Below, in pieces: positions 22,777 to 33,525 of a DNA stretch of 64,000 nt; position 1 is the stretch's first letter; every line of letters starts with the position of its first letter. The notes under the pieces were generated by a model that saw only the letters and a program-made list of their open reading frames with translations, was not told where the DNA came from and made no database searches. The stretch covers positions 47,501 through 111,500 of the forward strand of contig JAMPIV010017823.1 in NCBI GenBank assembly GCA_024509875.1. The letters are read 5' to 3'. The stretch comes from Oreohelix idahoensis (Eukaryota; Mollusca; Gastropoda; Stylommatophora; Oreohelicidae). The translations under genes were made by a program, and so were the position numbers.

Positions 22777-24691
22777 TGTTGCGTGCATATTTTGACGCAC
22801 ATTTTACAAAAATCGATATGGCTATTTAATATGGGAAAAATAAAGACATTCATTTATTTGTGTATGAAAATGCTGTTTATGGTAAAAGCGAGATAATCCA
22901 TGTTTGATTCACACTTTTGATTATAGGAGTAATCGTTCTGGATATTGATCCAGCGCAAGGATATTGCGCTTGCGTTTGTACTTATTTTTTAGGGCCAGAA
23001 AATATATTAATTTGCTTATTGTGTTTATGGCCTGAATTCATATGTATTACATATTATTAGTACAAGTAGAATCAGTCCTATATTGTATATTTTGGATGGG
23101 TAGGAGGGACTAGATTCTTGCTAGCGGAAGTATGAGTTGTCTTGACAAGTCGTGATGAGTTCCGATGTACTGCTTACAAATGGCGGGGTACGTTTTTCTA
23201 GAGCTGGTCCTTTCGTCAGAAAAAAAATGTCTCACGAAGTGGTTTTTCTTCTGAAGGAGATGGTGTCTCTACGATAGTTTGTGTTAGAGACTCTCCTTAT
23301 GTCAGTATATAGATGATTCGGACTCCAGGTAAAACCAGCTCCTATTTTTGATGATCTCTCGTCGGTTAGGCCTAGCTTGACTTTTGTGCTTCGCTATGCT
23401 AGTGTCGTGTTTTGTATCGACGAAGATGACAGATTTTCCTGCAGCGGTTATGGCTACGTGAAATTAACCTGATCACCGTAGAGCTGTATGGAAACATTTA
23501 CGAAATCATTTATATAACCATTATAAATTAACTCTGGCTTATATTCTCCTTCCTATTTTTTTTTTTTTTTTTTTTTTTTGTTTTTTTTTTTTTTGCGTAC
23601 GCCCGCTAATACTCGAGGCGAAATCTCAGGTTATTACTATGTCTAACCTGACATTGATTTTACGTGAGTATCCCTTTTTACTTGTACAGAGACAGGTGTC
23701 CCTCGCCATTCAGGCAAATACTCTCCGACTTCGGAGGTACCCATTGCAGCTGGGTCGGCTCAGGAGCCGCCAATCCCTGGTCGACAACACTCCTTCAAAT
23801 GTTCTCGCCAGGTCTCGAGTTAATCCAGTCCAATTCCCGGTCGACGAAAAATCCTCAAATGCCGTCGCCCGGGTTTGATCCTGAATCACCCGGTCGCCAG
23901 AGCGGTGTTGTAACCACTACGCTAGCGCGGCTCCGTCCTTCCTATGAATGAGTGAACGACAACTCAGGGAGGCAGCCATGTTGGATTTCGGTCATCATAT
24001 GTTTTGATCACTGCCAAGAGAACAGATTATTTATCTTATTATCGGACAGTGACAGGGAGATCTCAATCTTGCTAGAAACCCCCTTTTCGTGGTTTCATAA
24101 TCTATACTACAAACTATGGACGTCAAGTAACTTCAGTTATTTATCGATCTGCTTTCACTGACGCGTTTAGTCAGATAGGGAGATGCGGCCATAATGTATC
24201 ATGACATTGAACTTTTGATGTACTGCCCATTATTTCTGAATGTGTCATGACTTCAGATCTGCTATGTATACCTACAAATTGATATGTCAACGAACCATGA
24301 TGTACTCGTATGTCCCAGTGTGTACGTCTGAATAAATTGAGTAAACTAAGATTCCAGCAGTCTGCATTGGTGCCTTGTAGACACAAGTGTGAGTGGTTAT
24401 ATTGGTCAGCACACGAACAGTACACCATTCGCGGTAATCACACTCTACACTTCTACTTCATACATACACCATCCTGCGTCGGCTGAAGTGACCAAGTTTA
24501 GGGCCTGCTTCCCCTGGAGCCTTTGCCTTCCCTAACTCAGGACTAGGGTGAGTTACCCATTTACAGCTGGGTAGACTGGAGCATGCCTGATCTCAACAAC
24601 ACACCACTCTTCCTTACAGAGCAGACAGACTGATACTTTACAGTGTGTGTGTGAAAGCAACTTTACAGAGTGGAAAGAACAAGACTTTACA
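22777..24691 (+). repeat. 3' LTR (1915 bp including a SINE)
   Basis: Same ends as the 5' LTR. Differences seen by eye are about five substitutions and three single-base homopolymer changes, plus a 389-bp gain from a SINE and its target duplication. Immediately outside is GTACT, matching the 5' flank. Confidence 0.93.
23557..23935 (-). mobile_element. tRNA-headed SINE nested in the 3' LTR
   Basis: Absent from the 5' LTR, so its limits are exact: TCCTTCCTAT occurs once in the 5' LTR but flanks this insert on both sides (23,547-23,556 and 23,936-23,945). On the minus strand it starts CGGAGCCGCGCTAGCGTAGT with a box B-like GGATCAAACCCG, and ends in a long A tract (T on the plus strand, 23,557-23,595). 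About 379 bp. The head resembles the SINE at 11,372-11,649, but the body differs. Confidence 0.92.
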
Positions 24692-25160
24692 GTACTGTTA
24701 TAGATCTTGTGTTTAGCGAGTACTGTTATAGATCTTGTGTGTAGCGAGTACTGTTATAGATCTTGTGTGTAGCGAGTACTGTTATAGATCTTGTGTGTAG
24801 CGAGTACTGTTGTAGATCTTGTATGTAGCGAGTACTGTTATAGACCTTGTATGTAGCGAGTACTGTTATAGATCTTCTGTGTAGCGAGTACTGTTATAGA
24901 TCTTGTGTGTAGCGAGTACTGTTATAGATCTTGTGTGTAGCGAGTACTGTTATAGATCTTGTGTGTAGCGAGTACTGTTATAGATCTTGTGTGTAGCGAG
25001 TACTGTTGTAGATCTTGTATGTAGCGAGTATTGTTATAGATGTTGTATGTAGTGAGTACTGTTATAAATCTTGTATGTAGTGAGTACTGTTATAGATCTT
25101 GCATGTAGCGAGTACTGTTATAGATCTTGCATGTAGCGAGTATTGTTATAGATCTTGTTA
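24692..25160. repeat. Satellite block 2, 28-bp unit, right half
   Basis: Continuation of the array cut at 14,468; about 16 units of GCGAGTACTGTTATAGATCT with TGTGTGTA or TGTATGTA. These units are more uniform than those on the left side of the insertion. Confidence 0.93.
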
Positions 25161-25691
25161 GCCTGATATGAGTCTGGTTTTTTTATGTACTTTTGTCTTT
25201 CCTTGCTTGTCATCTTTCCTCCCTTATAAAACAAAGGTGAGCGTCCGAATTCCAGAGCGGTAAAAACGTTCGCCTCTAATGGCAAGGGACAGCCCCCCCC
25301 CCCCCCCCCCTCCATTAGTACGCCACTGGTTTCAAGTTGTTTATAGAAAGCTCAAACGGGATTTAACACTTCGGTCATCAAAGTATTTCCCTTCTTATTG
25401 CAAACTCCACTAGAAAAGTTTGACTTAAATCTACACGAGCAAAAATAAAATACAGGTCAAGCAACTATGAGCAGACCTCTGAGCTACCGCTGAATTTTGA
25501 CCGTTAACCCGGGGCTCAACCTGTGTAGTTGTTTCATGTCCTGCCACCAAGGTAGCCACTCAAGTTCTAGAGATAAACCCAGATTTTCTTCTTTTAAAAA
25601 ACCCAGAAATACCTAGATTATTTTATGCATCAAATACACGGGGATAGACGATGCTTACACAATCTTTTAGTGCAACTTTAGCACAAATAAG
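25161..25691. other. Unassigned sequence with a C tract
   Basis: No gene. A run of about 20 C lies near 25,291-25,310. The TSD of the next LINE (25,678-25,691) ends this stretch. An AACCCAGAT-type motif (25,576) recurs near 29,878. Confidence 0.35.
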
Positions 25692-28600
25692 TGTTACCGG
25701 GGCCCGAAAGGGGAGCAAAGAATAGTAACACTGTCCCCTGCCAAGCATGTCGTAGAAAGCGACTAAGGAGGGTTGGGCATGGGGCCGGTTACCCCATCCT
25801 GTAAAAAATTTAAACCACAAAAAACTTCAACAAATATGGACAAGTCAAATAAAGAAAATAAAACACAGCCATCCAAGACAGGGGAAGGTCCTCTCGCGGG
25901 GAGGCGTATGATGCAACACAGAGAAAGCCGAAAGGAGTCTGTGTTGCTGACTAACCTTCTTTCTTCTAGGAGAACTTCCAGATTTGGCACCTGGAATGTT
26001 CGGACATTAAACGAACAAGGGAAAGTGACGCAAGTGGCAGCAGAAATGAGGGAATACAAAATCGAGGTTTTGGGAATGTGTGAAACAAAGTGGAAGGGGG
26101 TAGACAGGAAGAAACTCATCACAGGTGAATTGGTGCTGTCCTCAGGACATGAAGACGAAAGTTCATACCACAGTGAAGGGGTAGCTCTTATGTTATCTAA
26201 AGAAGCACAGAAAGCACTCATTGAATGGGAAGCTGTTGGACCCAGAATAATAACAGCTACTTTCAAAACAGCTAAAAAGAAAATTCATGTAAATGTCATC
26301 CAATGTTATGCACCAACTAATGACAAAGAAGAGTCTGTGAAAGAAGCATTTTATACTAAACTACAGGAAATTATGGATAAAGTAAAAAGAAGAGACATCA
26401 CAATTTTGATGGGTGACATGAATGCAAAGATAGGTACAGTCAACACCGGATTTGAAGAAGTCATGGGAAAACATGGGCTAGGAGTAATGAATGAAAATGG
26501 AGAACTATTCGCAAACTTCTGTGCTTCAAATCAACTGGCTATAGGAGGAAGCATGTTTCCACATAAGAGAATACACAAGGCAACATGGATATCACCAGAT
26601 CATAGAACAGAAAATCAGATTGATCATATATGCATAAACAAGAAGTTTAGATCATCATTGCAGGATGTAAAGGTATACAGAGGAGCAGATGTGGCATCAG
26701 ATCACCATCTTCTGATAGCCAAAATAAAAATGAAACTCAAGAGATATGCAACAATGCAAAATTATAGACAACAGTATAATGTAGGACAGCTAAGAAATCA
26801 AGAAACAAGAGACAAATTTGCGGTCACAGTATCCAACAAATTCCAAGTGCTCCAACAGCTGGAAGAGGTAGAGAATACAGAAGACTATTGGCAGCAGGTC
26901 AAAACTGTATGGAAGGAGACATGTGAAGAAATACTGGGGAAAAGGGAAAGACAACAAAAAGCATGGATAACAACAGAAACCATCAATAAGATAAAAGACA
27001 GAAAAAAACAAGAAAGCAGAGTTAAACACAAGCAAAACCAGAAGTTCCAAAGCCAAGGCTCAAGAAGTGTACACAGAAGCAAACAAAGAAGTAAAAAGAA
27101 GTATCAAAAGAGACAAGAGGAAGTATATTGAGAGTTGGCAAGAGAGGCAGAAGATGCTGCAGCCAAAGGAAATATGAGAGAACTGTATAGCAGCACAAAG
27201 AAGCTAACAGGGAAATACAAGCAAACAAGTTGCCTCATAAAAGACAAGAATGGGAAACTGCTCAGCAATATACAAGAGCAAATGAAGAGGTGGACAGAAT
27301 ATTTTGGGGACCTTCTCAATAGACCAGCTCCACAAAACCCGCCGGACATCCAGCCAGCAGAAGAAGAGCTACAAATCAACGGTGAAAGACCAACGAAGGA
27401 AGAAATAAAGAAAGCCATAAAGCTTCTAAGAGATGGAAAAGCGTCTGGACCTGATGGCATTCCAGCAGAGGCCATCAAAGCAGATATCGACACGGCTACA
27501 GAGATGTTATATAAATTACTTGGTAAAGTCTGGGAAAAGGAAGAGATACCAGCAGAATGGAAGGAAGGATATCTGGTTAAGTTGCCTAAGAAGGGAAATT
27601 TACAAGAGTGCACAAATTATAGAGGAATAATAACAAAACCTGTTACTATCAGTGCCAGGAAAAGTATTAAACAGGATTATCCTTGAGAGATTAAAAGAGT
27701 CCATAGACAAGAAACTGAGAGATGAACAAGCAGGTTTTCGACAAAACAGATCATGTACAGACCAGATAGCCACTTTGAGAATAATAGTTGAACAAAGTCT
27801 GGAATGGAATTCACCACTATACATCGGATTTGTGGACTACGAAAAGGCATTTGACAGTGTAGACAGAGAATCACTTTGGAAATTGTTGAGGCATTATGGA
27901 GTTCCCCTGAAGATCATTAATTTAATAAAGAAAACATATGAAGACATGACATGCAGAGTTCTTCACGAAGGACAGCTTACAGAACCGTTTGGGATAAGAA
28001 CAGGAGTGCGACAGGGATGCCTCTTGTCTCCATTTCTTTTCTTGCTGGCAATAGATTGGGTTATGAGATCATCGGCAACACACAACAGAAATGGAATCCA
28101 GTGGACTCTGACTAAGCAGTTGGATGATCTGGATTTTGCTGATGACTTGGCTCTTCTGTCCCATAGCCGTAATCAGATGCAGGACAAATTGAAAACACTT
28201 GATGAGAGGTCACAGCAATTGGGTCTGAAAATACACAGGGAAAAGACAAAAATAATGCGAATAAATGCAGGTAATGATAACAGGGTTGAACTTGAAGAAA
28301 CACCAATACAAGATGTAGAATCATACACATATCTTGGCAGTAATATAGACAAAGTTGGAGGGGCAGACAGCGATATCAAAATAAGAATACAAAAGGCAAG
28401 AGGAGCTTTCATTGCATTGGGAAATATATGGAGATCAAGAGAAATAGGATCCAACACGAAAATAAGAATCTTCAACTCAAATGTGAAGTCAGTCCTATTG
28501 TATGGCTCAGAGACATGGAGAACAACAAAGACAACAACCAAAAAGCTACAGACTTTCATAAATGGGTGCTTGCGTAGAATAGAGGGATTAAAATGGTATG

Positions 28601-28926
28601 ACAAGGTTACCAACGTGGAACTGATGACAAGAACTAGACAAGTGCCAGTGGAACAAGAAATGAGAAGAAGACGATGGCGATGGATAGGACACACACTGAG
28701 AAAACCTGTTGATAGCATTACAAGGCAGTCCTTGTTCTGGAACCCCCAGGGCAAGAGAGGCAGAGGAAGACCAAGAAGTACATGGAGAAGAGAGTTGGAA
28801 ACAGAGGTGAAAATGATGAGGAGAACATGGAAAGAACTTGAGATGATGGCACGTGACAGGAGGACTTGGCATGTGTTTGTTGAAGGCCTATGCTCCTGTG
28901 GGAGTGGAGGGTTATGAATGAATGAA
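25692..28926 (+). mobile_element. Full-length 3.2-kb RTE-like LINE with 14-bp target duplication
   Basis: Exact flanks TTAGCACAAATAAG at 25,678-25,691 and 28,927-28,940 bound a 3235-bp element. It has a short 5' region (25,692-25,778), a single APE endonuclease plus RT open frame with two breaks, and a short ATGA-type 3' tail. The size, the single ORF and the microsatellite-like tail are what is expected of the RTE clade; assignment to RTE rather than a neighbouring clade is inference. A short motif near 25,745 (CATGTCGTAGAAAGCGACTA) recurs inverted in the repeats at 32,330 and 38,065. Confidence 0.92.
25779..28917 (+). pseudogene. LINE endonuclease-reverse transcriptase, interrupted by one stop and one frameshift
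   Basis: From the ATG at 25,779 the frame encodes an APE-like endonuclease: TWNVRTL near 25,990, CETKW near 26,080, QCYAPT near 26,303, GDMNAKIG near 26,413, NQIDHI near 26,615 and SDHHLL near 26,698. A TGA at 27,129-27,131 interrupts a basic linker; the same frame reopens at once. The frame shifts between about 27,625 and 27,650, inside the RT N-terminal region. RT motifs follow: SVPGKVLNRI, AGFRQNRSCTDQ, FVDYEKAFDSV, VRQGCLLSPFLF, FADD (near 28,138, intact catalytic aspartates) and YLGSNIDKVGG. The C-terminal tail has RRWRWIGHTLRKP and RGRPRSTWRR. It nicks DNA and primes reverse transcription of its own RNA; this copy cannot make one full protein as read. The fragment at 42,846-43,731 is a relative. 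Confidence 0.9.
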
Positions 28927-28940
28927 TTAGCACAAATAAG

Positions 28941-29009
28941 ATGTGTGCTACCAAATGTTATTTATTTCTTCGTTTTTATTTTATTTTTTATTACCAAAAA
29001 TTCACAATT
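28941..29009. other. Short AT-rich spacer
   Basis: Between the LINE target duplication and the hAT-like ORF relic. Nothing recognised. Confidence 0.4.
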
Positions 29010-29529
29010 ATATAAAAATGATTTTATTAACATCCCAATAAATCACATAGGCAACCTTGGTGCGCTTCAGTGACATATTTTTAGCAAGTGTGCTGTCTAG
29101 AAACTTCTGCTTGCAACATTCAATCAAATGATCAGCTTACGAAAACGGAGTATTATGTTCTGCCATGAAAGCCAACAACAGTATCTCCGCTTTAGCAATT
29201 TTGTCTTGGAGACAGGGCTCTTTTGGTTTGATGAAAAACGTGTTAATATTCAGAGTTTTGCTTTTGGCTTCGAAGTTTTTCATGTGCTTCTGTGTGCTTT
29301 TATGTTTCAATAAAGCTGTGTTGTTGGCATTAGTTAATGTACAGGAACAGACCGTACAAATCGCAGCATAGCGATTGCCAGAGTCCGGCTTTATCCAATC
29401 CTTCAGTTCGCTGTCTATTAGCCATTCCTCAGCAAAATCCTGCTGATACCATGGCTTCACTTTTTTACGCGGTTGCGTGTGTGTCGCCATGCTGCTACAA
29501 CTACCTAGCGTACCTTCATCATCGCTCAT
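29010..29529 (-). pseudogene. N-terminal fragment of a hAT/ZBED-type transposase-like protein with BED zinc finger
   Basis: A 130-codon frame starts at ATG 29,529. It has an acidic-to-basic N-terminus, WL near residue 36 and a zinc finger with C58-x2-C61 and H76-x5-H82, spacing typical of BED/TTF-type fingers in hAT-derived proteins. KAEILLLAFMAEHNTPF follows, resembling the conserved segment after such fingers. The frame ends at a TAA (29,137-29,139). Directly beyond the stop the same frame still reads as the family's next segment (ADHL...) to about 29,010 and then loses similarity. So it is a truncated, stop-containing copy or a processed fragment. No catalytic hAT domain is present. A host ZBED-like exon is possible but less likely. 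Confidence 0.6.
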
Positions 29530-30014
29530 TTTTTAATCTTAATTTTAATTATTTTTTGACAAACCAAAAAAAAAGACAAAAAAAAAACAAGATGCTGTTT
29601 ATCTGCTTAAGTCTAAAATTTAAAAAGAATACTTTAAAACACATCGCAAAAATGACTGAGTATTGTAGATGACAGCCATTAACAGAATAACAGGAAATAG
29701 AAAGCTGATGTTGAGTCAAAAAACAAAGTCATTGATGTGGTTAAAAACAAGAATTAAATTTAAGTGGAATAAAAAATATATAGCACATAATTTTTTACAT
29801 TTAATTATAATATAAATATAATTTATAATGCTCAGCGCACAGAATATACATACATTGTAAATGCCAATTGTCAAATAAACCCAGATTGATGCTGATTTGG
29901 AAAAACAATACCCAGATACCCAGACGGAAGCCAAAAAAAACCCCAGATCTAGTAAAAAAAAATACCCAGCTGTGGCAACACTGCCTGCCACAGGAAGAGG
30001 TTTGAAACGCTTTG
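29530..30014. other. AT-rich spacer with A-rich runs
   Basis: No gene. Contains A-rich stretches (29,567-29,590, 29,933-29,960) and the motif AACCCAGAT (29,878) also seen near 25,576, possibly ends of an unidentified repeat. Confidence 0.35.
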
Positions 30015-30022
30015 CTTTAGAT

Positions 30023-30641
30023 CAGGGGTTCCCAGCTTGGGATATGAATACCCCCATGGGTGTACGAGAAGCATGTCTAATGCCAACAGGGCATATTTGG
30101 TCAATAACAACATTATCGTATTGAAATATTCCAACAGTAGCAGTGTTAGTGTAAAAGGTTGTGGAATGGACAGAGGACGGCGAATCATGTTCTCAGTTTG
30201 AAGGTTGAACACGATATGCGGGTGTCTTTTTAAAAACTACATTAAGCGCCGTTCGCAGATTACGTACGCAAAGAAAATAAGGCGGGAGGGGGGGAAGATG
30301 TTACGCTTTGGTGCGGGTGGGGGCTGAAAATGTCAAAAATTGCGTTGTGTGATTTGTGAACAGCCCCTAAGACTAAAACTGTTGGTTGACAAGAAACAGA
30401 ATCAAGTCTCACTAAATTATTTGACTGTGTTCTGATAAACGTTTAACAGCTTTATGATACTAATTTGTTTTGTTATATACCGAATGTAGTTGTCTGTGTG
30501 AAACAAAATTAAACCGTTTATTGATTCTGCGTATACATGGTAAACTCTAGAATTTATTTCCCTACACAAGTATAGGGGGTACAGGAAGGTTTACTAAAAA
30601 GTCACTGGAGTATAGGGAATGAATCAGGTTGATGACCCCTG
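30023..30641. mobile_element. Non-autonomous hAT-type element (619 bp)
   Basis: Ends CAGGGGTTCCCAGCTTG and, inverted, CAGGGGTCATCAACCTG; such CAGGGGT ends are typical of hAT elements. The 8-bp flanks CTTTAGAT (30,015-30,022) and TTCTAGAC (30,642-30,649) match at 5 of 8 positions, all differences being C/T, and both fit the hAT target pattern nTnnnnAn. No transposase. It carries a second small MITE inside. Confidence 0.7.
30243..30370. mobile_element. Small MITE nested in the hAT element
   Basis: About 128 bp with imperfect inverted ends: TTAAGCGCCGTTCGCAGATT on the left and, read inverted from the right, TTAGGGGCTGTTCACAAATC. The interior is G-rich with TGTTACGCTTTGGTG. A TTA at both edges may be the target duplication. 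It resembles a widespread MITE type, but I cannot assign a superfamily. Confidence 0.6.
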
Positions 30642-30649
30642 TTCTAGAC

Positions 30650-31354
30650 TCTGCCCAGTGGTAACATCCATAGGCATCTAATGTGTTCACGTTCTGTGGA
30701 AGTATGTAGTCACACAGTGAGGGCTTGACCACTGTGGCAGTTTTAAATTAACTACCACGTGAAAAAAATAATTACATTGTTTATAATTCTGGATTCCATT
30801 TGTTAAACTGTCGGCAACTGTCGCTGGCTTGGCTAGCGTTAGTAGTTAATGTAATTAATAAAGGGGGTTGCTTTTTTTTTTTTTTTTTGAGAGGTTTGCC
30901 TTGTTGTGGCGAGGCATAATGCTTTTAACCTAGACTCAAGTCCGTAGGTTATGCCAGAGCACAATTTGTCATTCAAAATTAAGTGGACACTGTTAACTAA
31001 ATATATAACGTAAAAAAGAAAATGGTGTGGAATCAGTTATTTCACTGTTAACTGAAGTATAGTGTTGATAGTGTTGATTTTAAAAAAAAACAACTAACTA
31101 AGCTCTGAAAAGGTAGGGAAGCATCCTCCATGTAAATGCAAGCTGATGTTGGATGCACTGGGCCGCAAGGTGTGCAACATATTTCAGCGCAAACAGCTTT
31201 ACGATGACTGATGCAAATATGACTCGACGAGGTGATGTTCGACCCAAGATGACCAGCCAAGTGGGAAGAGTGCCAGATACCTTGCCTTGACACGGTCCAC
31301 CTAAAGATACTGCTGGTCACCTACCTCAGCATCGTGCAGCCTGGACACGACTAG
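30650..31354. other. Unassigned sequence with a T run
   Basis: No gene. A T run (30,871-30,889) is followed by TTGCCTTGTTGTGGCGAGGC, which looks like a retroelement end region. The rest shows nothing recognisable; a 90-codon minus-strand frame (31,320-31,048) has no known domain. Confidence 0.3.
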
Positions 31355-31364
31355 GGAAATGTAA

Positions 31365-31640
31365 GTGACCAAAGCACCCAGAAATCACCAGCTATCTAGG
31401 CGAGACCAGATCATCATTTTCCCCTTACGCACTGGTCACAATAGATTGAGGTACCATCTGTATCAGAAGTACAGGATTGGTCCAACAGATCTCTGCTCCT
31501 GTGGCACCAGCCCCATGACAGCCAAACATCTGCTCCCGTCCAGCCCAACTTACAGCAGTAAGCGGAGTGGCATATGGCAACAACTTTACTTCTCTCCACG
31601 AAAAAACTGTTTGGAGATGTCAGGAACCTTGAGCTGACTA
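31365..31640 (+). mobile_element. LINE C-terminal fragment (Jockey/CR1-like, RNase H-side tail)
   Basis: The frame encodes LSRRDQIIIFPLRTGHNRLR followed by a CSCG pair and a TAKHLL segment, the conserved C-terminal block (RTGH...L...C.CG...T..HIL..C) of Jockey/CR1-type LINEs. The final part changes frame near 31,600 and ends with LEL/TTII-type residues that are then repeated in the 71-bp array. Upstream RT sequence is missing. Confidence 0.8.
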
Positions 31641-32106
31641 CTACCATTATTAGAGTCATTAATGTTGAAGTCTGAGGTTGAACGAGATGTCAGGAACCTT
31701 GAGCTGACTATTGCCTTTATTAAAGTCATTAATGTTGAAGTCTGAGGTTCAACGAGATGTCTGGAACCTTGAGCTGACTACTACCATTATTAAAGTCATT
31801 CATGTAGAAGTCTGAGGGTGAACGAGATGTCAGGAACCTTAAGCTGACTATTGCCTTTATTAGAGTCATTAATGTGGAAGTCTGAGAGTGAACGAGGTGT
31901 CAGGAACCTTGAGCTGACTATTGCCTTTATTAGAGTCATTAATGTATAGAAGTCTGAGGGTGAACGAGATGTCAGGAACCTTGAGCTAACTACTGCCTTT
32001 ATTAGAGTCATTAATGTAGAAGTCTGAGGGTGAACGAGATGTCAGGAACCTTGAGCTAACTACTGCCTTTATTAGAGTCATTAATATAGAAGTCTGAGGT
32101 TGAACG
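31612..32106. repeat. 71-bp tandem repeat made from the 3' end of the adjacent LINE
   Basis: About seven units, each with GAGATGTCAGGAACCTTGAG and GTCATTAATGTTGAAGTCTGAGG-type blocks (variants), at a period of 70-72 bp. The first unit is continuous with the C-terminal coding end of the LINE fragment, and the last runs into GAACGAAGAAGAAAG, a LINE-like 3' tail. So the unit is the last few codons plus 3' end of the LINE. Confidence 0.85.
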
Positions 32107-32639
32107 AAGAAGAAAGGGCTATTAGTTTCTATCAACTAGCACGAAGAAGCCATGAAAATGGCTAATCTGGAAGAACCGCTAGCCCGTACAGCGTTTATAG
32201 AAACTAAGAAGGTGACGGTAACGGTAGTCCCACAGTACATACTGCCGTAGAGGAGAGATACAAGGTCTAGCATCACGTATTATGACTGCTAGTATTGCGA
32301 AACCCCATACACAACCGCATATTAGTCGCCTTGTACGACATGCTTGCGGGAAGCGGCAGTTACGTTCTTGTTTTATCTCTTCATTTAGTTGTTTTCAGGA
32401 AAATACAGGAGGAACATAGGCCTTCCACACATTCATTATAAGCGTTCTTGGCCTGTACCATCCTTTCAGGGCCTTTCCTTGAGTTGTTTTTTCCTTTTTT
32501 ATGTGTGTCTCCTATTCTGTTCTCCACGTATTTTTGAGTCATCACAAAGGACTTGTCCTGAAAAAAAGAACTTGTCCCGAAAAATGACTGCTAGCTACGC
32601 CAACGCTGCCCGTGGGCTATATTCTTACTATCAAACTGG
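32107..32639. repeat. Dispersed repeat, copy C (32,330-32,480) and flanks
   Basis: Segment 32,330-32,480 (TAAGTCGCCTTGTACGACAT, GCGGGAAGCGGCAGTTA, CATAGGCCTTCCACAC, GTACCATCCTTTCAGG) matches 38,055-38,225. The rest of the stretch shows no gene. A pair of blocks near 32,123 and 32,200 sharing TTTCTAT/ATAGAAACTA is inverted. Confidence 0.6.
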
Positions 32640-33525
32640 TTGATCTGGTATAACAGGGGGCTGCTATCAAACTGTATGATCTGGTATAACAGGGGGTTGC
32701 TATCAAACTATATGATCTGGTATAATAGTAGGCTGCTATCAAACTGTATGATCTGGTATAACAGGGGGCTACTATCAAACTGTTTGATCTGGTATAACAG
32801 GGGGCTGCTATCAAACTGTTTGATCTGGTATAACAGGGGGGCTGCTATCAAACTGTTTGATCTGGTATAACAGGGGGCTGCTATCAAACTGTTTGATGTG
32901 GTATAACAGGGGGCTGCTATCAAACTGTTTGATCTGGTATAACGGGGGGGGGGGAGGCTGCTATCAAACTGTTTGATCTCGTATAACAGGGGGCTGCTAT
33001 CAAACTGTTTGATCTGGTATAACAGGGGGCTGCTATCAAACTGTTTGATCTGTTATAACAGGGGGGCTGCTATCAAACTGTTTGATCTGGTATAACACGG
33101 GGGCTGCTATCAAACTGTTTGATCTGGTATAACGGGGGGGGGGGGGGGGGGGTGCTATCAAACTGTTTGATCTGGTATAACAGGGGGCTGCTATCAAACT
33201 GTTTGATCTGGTATAACAGTGGGCTGCTATCAAACTGTTAGATCTGGTATAACAGGGGGCTGCTATCAAACTGTTTGATCCGGTATAACAGGGGGATGCT
33301 ATCAAACTGTTTGATCTGGTATAACAGGGGGCTGCTATCAAACTGTTTGATCTGGTATAACAGGGGGCTGCTATCAAACTGTTTGATCTGGTATAACAGG
33401 GGGCTGCTATCAAACTGTTTGATCTAGTATAACAGGGGGCTGCTATCAAACTGTTTGATCTTGTATAACAGGGGGCTGCTATCAAACTGTTTGATCTGGT
33501 ATAACAGGGGGGCTGCTATCACACT
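32640..33525. repeat. 36-bp tandem repeat with a 15-bp palindrome per unit
   Basis: About 24 units of GCTATCAAACTGTTTGATCT then GGTATAACAGGGGG. ATCAAAC-T-GTTTGAT is a perfect inverted repeat in most units; each unit also has a run of five or more G (up to about 20 near 33,135). Early units (32,640-32,760) vary more than central ones. Open frames in it are artefacts. Confidence 0.95.

Larger units (their letters stand above)
14469..24691 (+). mobile_element. Ty3/gypsy-type LTR retrotransposon with integrase before RT (Gmr1-like)
   Basis: A complete 10.2-kb insertion: LTR, leader, one gag-pol frame, 3' LTR. The flanking 5-bp TSD GTACT (14,464-14,468 and 24,692-24,696) is exact and both LTRs run TG...ACA. 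Domain order is Gag, protease, integrase (HHCC, DDE, GPY/F), reverse transcriptase, RNase H. Standard Ty3/gypsy elements place integrase last. The order here is that of Ty1/copia and of the Gmr1 group of Ty3/gypsy elements; the GPY/F module and RT sequence type are Ty3/gypsy-like, which points to Gmr1. No env-like frame. Two frameshifts disable this copy, but the LTRs differ at only about five substitutions and three single-base indels by eye, ignoring a later SINE insertion, so the insertion looks young. Confidence 0.92.

Noticed and set aside
14469..24691. An endogenous retrovirus with an envelope gene
   Set aside because: No frame after RNase H or elsewhere in the element resembles an envelope; about 400 non-coding bases separate pol from the 3' LTR.
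26790..28954. Many minus-strand frames opposite the RTE-like LINE
   Set aside because: Shadows of the LINE coding strand; residues are low in diversity and no motif is seen.
32640..33525. CRISPR-like array (36-bp repeats, palindromic)
   Set aside because: There are no unique spacers: the whole 36-bp unit is the repeat, and the genome is eukaryotic.
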